In this document: one piece after another, positions 47,066 to 49,698 of the stretch
How the letters are laid out: the number at the start of each line of letters is the position of its first letter
Position numbering within the stretch: the first letter of the stretch is position 1
Source of the DNA: Gracilibacillus oryzae
GTDB taxonomy: Bacteria > Bacillota > Bacilli > Bacillales > Amphibacillaceae
NCBI RefSeq assembly: GCF_009498735.1
Contig: NZ_ML762444.1
Span: 13,591-63,288, forward strand
Direction: 5' to 3'
DNA length: 49,698 bases
Made by a program: the position numbers and the translations under genes
Notes under the pieces: model-generated
Database searches by the model: none
What the model was told of the DNA's origin: nothing
The model's input: only the letters and a program-made list of their open reading frames with translations

Positions 47066-48304
47066 ATGAAGCATTTGCAAGAATTTGATCCAGAACTTTT
47101 TCAATCGATGGAAGATGAAAGAAAACGTCAAAATGACAAAATCGAATTGATCGCATCAGAAAACTTTGTCTCAGAGGCAGTAATGGAAGCCCAAGGATCT
47201 GTATTAACAAACAAATATGCAGAAGGATACCCAGGCAAACGTTACTATGGCGGCTGTGAGTATGTCGATATTGCGGAAGATTTAGCTCGTGACCGTGCCA
47301 AAGAATTATTCGGTGCAGAGTATGCGAACGTGCAGCCACACTCAGGTGCACAGGCAAATATGGCTGTTTACTTTACTATACTTGAGCCAGGTGACACTGT
47401 GCTTGGTATGAACTTAAGCCATGGTGGACACTTAACACACGGAAGCCCGGTTAACTTCAGCGGAAAACTTTTCAATTTTGTGGACTATGGCGTAAACGAA
47501 GAGTCAGAACAAATTGATTATGATGCTGTGTTAGCGAAGGCGAAAGAAGTAAAACCGAAATTGATCGTAGCTGGTGCGAGTGCTTACCCTCGTCAAATCG
47601 ATTTTGCTAAATTCCGTGAAATCGCCGATGAAGTTGGCGCATACCTAATGGTCGACATGGCGCACATCGCGGGACTTGTTGCAACAGGTTTGCATCCAGC
47701 CCCAGTGCCGCATGCACATTTTGTTACAACAACAACACATAAAACATTACGCGGACCTCGCGGTGGGATGATTTTATGTAAAGAAGAATTCGGTAAACAA
47801 ATTGACAAAACAGTATTCCCGGGAATGCAAGGTGGCCCGCTAATGCACGTAATCGCTGCAAAAGCTGTTGCCTTAAAAGAAGCATTACAGCCATCTTTCA
47901 AAGAATATGGCGAGAACATCATCAAAAATGCCAAACGTTTCGGCGAAGTGCTTCAATCAGAAGGAATCCGCATCGTTTCGGGTGGAACGGAAAACCACTT
48001 GTTACTTCTTGATGTTCGCGGTCTGAACCTTACTGGAAAAGACGCAGAAGCAGCATTAGATGAAGTTGGCATCACAACAAACAAAAACACGATTCCATTC
48101 GATCCGGAAAGCCCATTTGTCACAAGCGGTGTACGTGTTGGTACAGCTGCCGTTACAACTCGCGGCTTTGGTGAGGAAGAGATGGAAGAAGTGGCGAAAA
48201 TCATCGCTTTCACATTGAAAAATCATGAAGATGAAGCAGCACTGGAAGAAGCACGTCAACGAGTTTCTGCATTAACAGCTAAATTCCCATTATATCAAAG
48301 ATAA
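47066..48304 (+). CDS. glyA: Serine hydroxymethyltransferase
   Basis: A 412-residue PLP enzyme converting serine and tetrahydrofolate to glycine and methylene-THF, the main source of one-carbon units. The PLP-binding Lys226 is in [13 protein letters not shown], and the folate/substrate region LIASENFVS and [15 protein letters not shown] are present. ATG 47066 is preceded by GAGGGGGAAG; the in-frame TTG at 47048 overlaps that site. The gene is separated from ywlG by a terminator, so it has its own promoter within 46943-47040, which I could not fix. Confidence 0.97.
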   Translation: MKHLQEFDPELFQSMEDERKRQNDKIELIASENFVSEAVMEAQGSVLTNKYAEGYPGKRYYGGCEYVDIAEDLARDRAKELFGAEYANVQPHSGAQANMAVYFTILEPGDTVLGMNLSHGGHLTHGSPVNFSGKLFNFVDYGVNEESEQIDYDAVLAKAKEVKPKLIVAGASAYPRQIDFAKFREIADEVGAYLMVDMAHIAGLVATGLHPAPVPHAHFVTTTTHKTLRGPRGGMILCKEEFGKQIDKTVFPGMQGGPLMHVIAAKAVALKEALQPSFKEYGENIIKNAKRFGEVLQSEGIRIVSGGTENHLLLLDVRGLNLTGKDAEAALDEVGITTNKNTIPFDPESPFVTSGVRVGTAAVTTRGFGEEEMEEVAKIIAFTLKNHEDEAALEEARQRVSALTAKFPLYQR

Positions 48305-48315
48305 CTATAGGCTTA

Positions 48316-48351
48316 TGAATCCTCTTGCCACTATGGTGAGAGGATTTTTTC
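48316..48351 (+). terminator. Intrinsic terminator of glyA
   Basis: AATCCTCT (48318-48325) and AGAGGATT (48339-48346), with inner GCCAC/GGTG pairs and a T run. Confidence 0.88.
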
Positions 48352-48353
48352 TG

Positions 48354-48382
48354 TTGACGAGCTGTGGTTTGTGGCATAAAAT
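48354..48382 (+). promoter_or_regulatory. Probable sigma-A promoter of the NERD gene
   Basis: TTGACG (48354-48359), 17-bp spacer, TAAAAT (48377-48382), immediately after the glyA terminator and 22 bp before the TTG start. Confidence 0.6.
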
Positions 48383-48404
48383 GGTAGAGAAAGGAAGTGA
48401 TCAA

Positions 48405-49331
48405 TTGATAGTAAAAGCAAGACAAAAATCGGAAGAGCATTTGATGTTGGAATCATTACATGCGCGAAATGGCCTCACTGAGAAAGACAAGCAGTATTAC
48501 TATGGATTAGAAAAAGGCTATCAAGGCGAACTGTTATTTGATTCATGGATGGAGGAACTGAAAGTAGATTGTCTGATTTTGAATGATGTACGCTTAAAAC
48601 AGCGAAATAATCATTTTCAGAACGATTCACTGATGCTTCTTGCAGGAAAACTGTTTTTGTTTGAAGTGAAAAATTTCGAAGGAGATTATTATTACGAAGC
48701 AGGACGCTTCCTTCAGAAAGATAAGGAAGAAAGAAATAATCCCCTGATTCAACTCGAAAAAAATGAATCACTGCTGCGCCAATTGCTGCATACCCACAAC
48801 ATTCAAGCCCCTGTTTTCGCCTATGTCGTTTTTGTTAACCCCGCATTCACCTTGTACCAAGCTCCAATGGACAAACCCATCATTTACCCAAGCCAGATCA
48901 GAAGATATCTCCAACAATTCAACCAGCTGTCAACACCTGTATCAATGAGAGAACGCCAACTGTCAGAAAAACTGACCGCGCTTCATAATGAAAAATCACC
49001 CTATTCTCAGGTGCCGGATTATGAGTTTGGACAGTTGAAGAAAGGAATGTATTGTGCGGGGTGTCGAAAGTTTACTCTTTTGGAAAGAAGAGAAAAACTA
49101 TTTTGCCCCAAATGTAATTGGGCCGAATCAGTTGAAAGTGCCGTAATACGGAATGTTAAAGAACAACAACTTCTCTTCCCAAACAGAAAAATAAGAACGA
49201 TTGAAACCTATGAATGGTGTGGGAAAATGATAGACAAACAGAGGATTTACCGAATTTTGTGTAAGCATTTGAATAAAAGGTATCATGGAAAAATGACCTA
49301 TTACGAATTCGAGAATCCAGAAGATATTTGA
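48405..49331 (+). CDS. NERD domain protein with zinc ribbon
   Basis: A 308-residue protein. Residues about 35-150 form a NERD (nuclease-related) domain: EKGYQGELLFDSWM, the Asp in NDSLMLLAGKLFLFEVKNFEG, where D...EVK fits a PD-(D/E)xK nuclease core. After a helical part comes a zinc ribbon (CAGC about 30 residues before CPKC-type FCPKCNW) and a C-terminal helix-rich piece (DKQRIYRILCKHLNKRY). This suggests a DNA-processing enzyme with a nucleic-acid-binding tail; the exact role is unknown. TTG 48405 has AAGGAAGTGA upstream; the in-frame ATG at 48381 overlaps the -10 box. Confidence 0.8.
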   Translation: MIVKARQKSEEHLMLESLHARNGLTEKDKQYYYGLEKGYQGELLFDSWMEELKVDCLILNDVRLKQRNNHFQNDSLMLLAGKLFLFEVKNFEGDYYYEAGRFLQKDKEERNNPLIQLEKNESLLRQLLHTHNIQAPVFAYVVFVNPAFTLYQAPMDKPIIYPSQIRRYLQQFNQLSTPVSMRERQLSEKLTALHNEKSPYSQVPDYEFGQLKKGMYCAGCRKFTLLERREKLFCPKCNWAESVESAVIRNVKEQQLLFPNRKIRTIETYEWCGKMIDKQRIYRILCKHLNKRYHGKMTYYEFENPEDI

Positions 49332-49362
49332 GTAACATACAGTTAAAAAGGAATATTTAGAT

Positions 49363-49698
49363 TTCCTAAACATCAAAGTGAGGATTGGAGTCCCAAGCAA
49401 TAAGAATAAGAGGAGTTAAAACATCAAGCGAATGCGGGGAGTAGGACGCAATGAAGAATAATAGGAGTTTAAACATCAGGCGAATGCGTGGAGTAGCACG
49501 CAATGAAGAATAAGAGTAGTTTAAACATCAAGCGAATATGTGGAGTAGCACGCAATGAAGAAAAAAATGAGTTTAAACATCAGCGGAGTGCGAGGAGTCC
49601 CGCGCACTGAAGAATAAGAGGAGTTTAAACATCAAGAGAATGCGAGGAGTCCCGGGCAATGAAGAATAAAAGTAGTTTAAACATCACCGGAATGCATG
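49363..49698. repeat. 52-bp-period repeat array G, at least 6-7 units, cut by window edge
   Basis: GTTTAAACATCA (first full unit GTTAAAACATCA) begins at 49415, 49467, 49519, 49571, 49623 and 49675, every spacing exactly 52 bp; a decayed unit precedes them at about 49364. Units contain the palindrome GTTTAAAC and a small hairpin TGCGTG-GAGTAG-CACGCA (varied in other units). It starts 30 bp after the NERD gene stop and continues beyond the window. Confidence 0.9.

Overview
The window is about 49.7 kb of low-GC chromosomal DNA from an endospore-forming member of the Bacillaceae. Spore genes (gerQ, spo0F, spoIIR, pbpG), the coproporphyrin-type heme enzyme hemQ, and a gene order that follows the Bacillus subtilis ywd-ywf-ywg-ywh-ywi-ywj-ywk-ywl region support this. 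Protein style and dispersed repeats resemble halotolerant genera such as Oceanobacillus, Gracilibacillus or Virgibacillus, but the genus is an inference. No prophage, IS element, rRNA, tRNA or CRISPR array was seen.

Layout. 1-7.6 kb: a truncated RND efflux permease, an M29 aminopeptidase, an acyltransferase, a fructosamine kinase, an NSS transporter, ywdI and ywdK. 7.6-13.1 kb: gerQ, hemQ, pta, an OSBS/NSAR-type enolase-superfamily gene and lipL. 13.1-21.4 kb: ywfO-ywgA, a small membrane protein, a 4-OT tautomerase, ywhD broken by an in-frame stop, pbpG, and speE-speB for spermidine. 21.8-28.2 kb: an AimR-like receptor gene, ywiB, argS, a cardiolipin synthase, a P-loop kinase-like gene and rpoE. 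28.2-36.3 kb: pyrG with a CTP-sensing leader, spo0F, fbaA, murA2, rho, rpmE2 and tdk. 36.8-49.3 kb: an SDR, prfA-prmC, spoIIR, a GNAT-like gene, ywlC, mntP, ywlE, a chemoreceptor, rpiB, ywlG, glyA and a NERD-domain protein.

Most genes are housekeeping: translation (argS, prfA, prmC, rpmE2, ywlC), nucleotide supply (pyrG, tdk, glyA), central carbon (pta, fbaA, rpiB), cell wall (murA2, pbpG), transcription (rpoE, rho) and sporulation. They lie in short operons, often ended by hairpin terminators that reach into the stop codon or are shared by convergent genes.

The unusual part is the intergenic DNA. At least seven intergenic tandem arrays (near 4.2, 10.3, 15.1, 27.0, 36.4, 41.5 and 49.4 kb) have different sequences but nearly all the same period, 52 bp, counted by hand; four of them hold this with no deviation over 5-12 units. 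Nearly every unit carries an inverted repeat, and all arrays start downstream of a plus-strand stop codon, several directly after a terminator. Two arrays 30 kb apart share a core but have different linkers. An eighth array near 17 kb has a 21-bp period. Fifty-two and 21 bp are close to five and two helical turns. I know of no described system matching this. Other points to check are the split ywhD, a DnaA-box cluster before ywlC, a hairpin covering the mntP ribosome binding site, a palindromic operator at fbaA, and a dispersed palindrome that supplies the stop codon of prmC.
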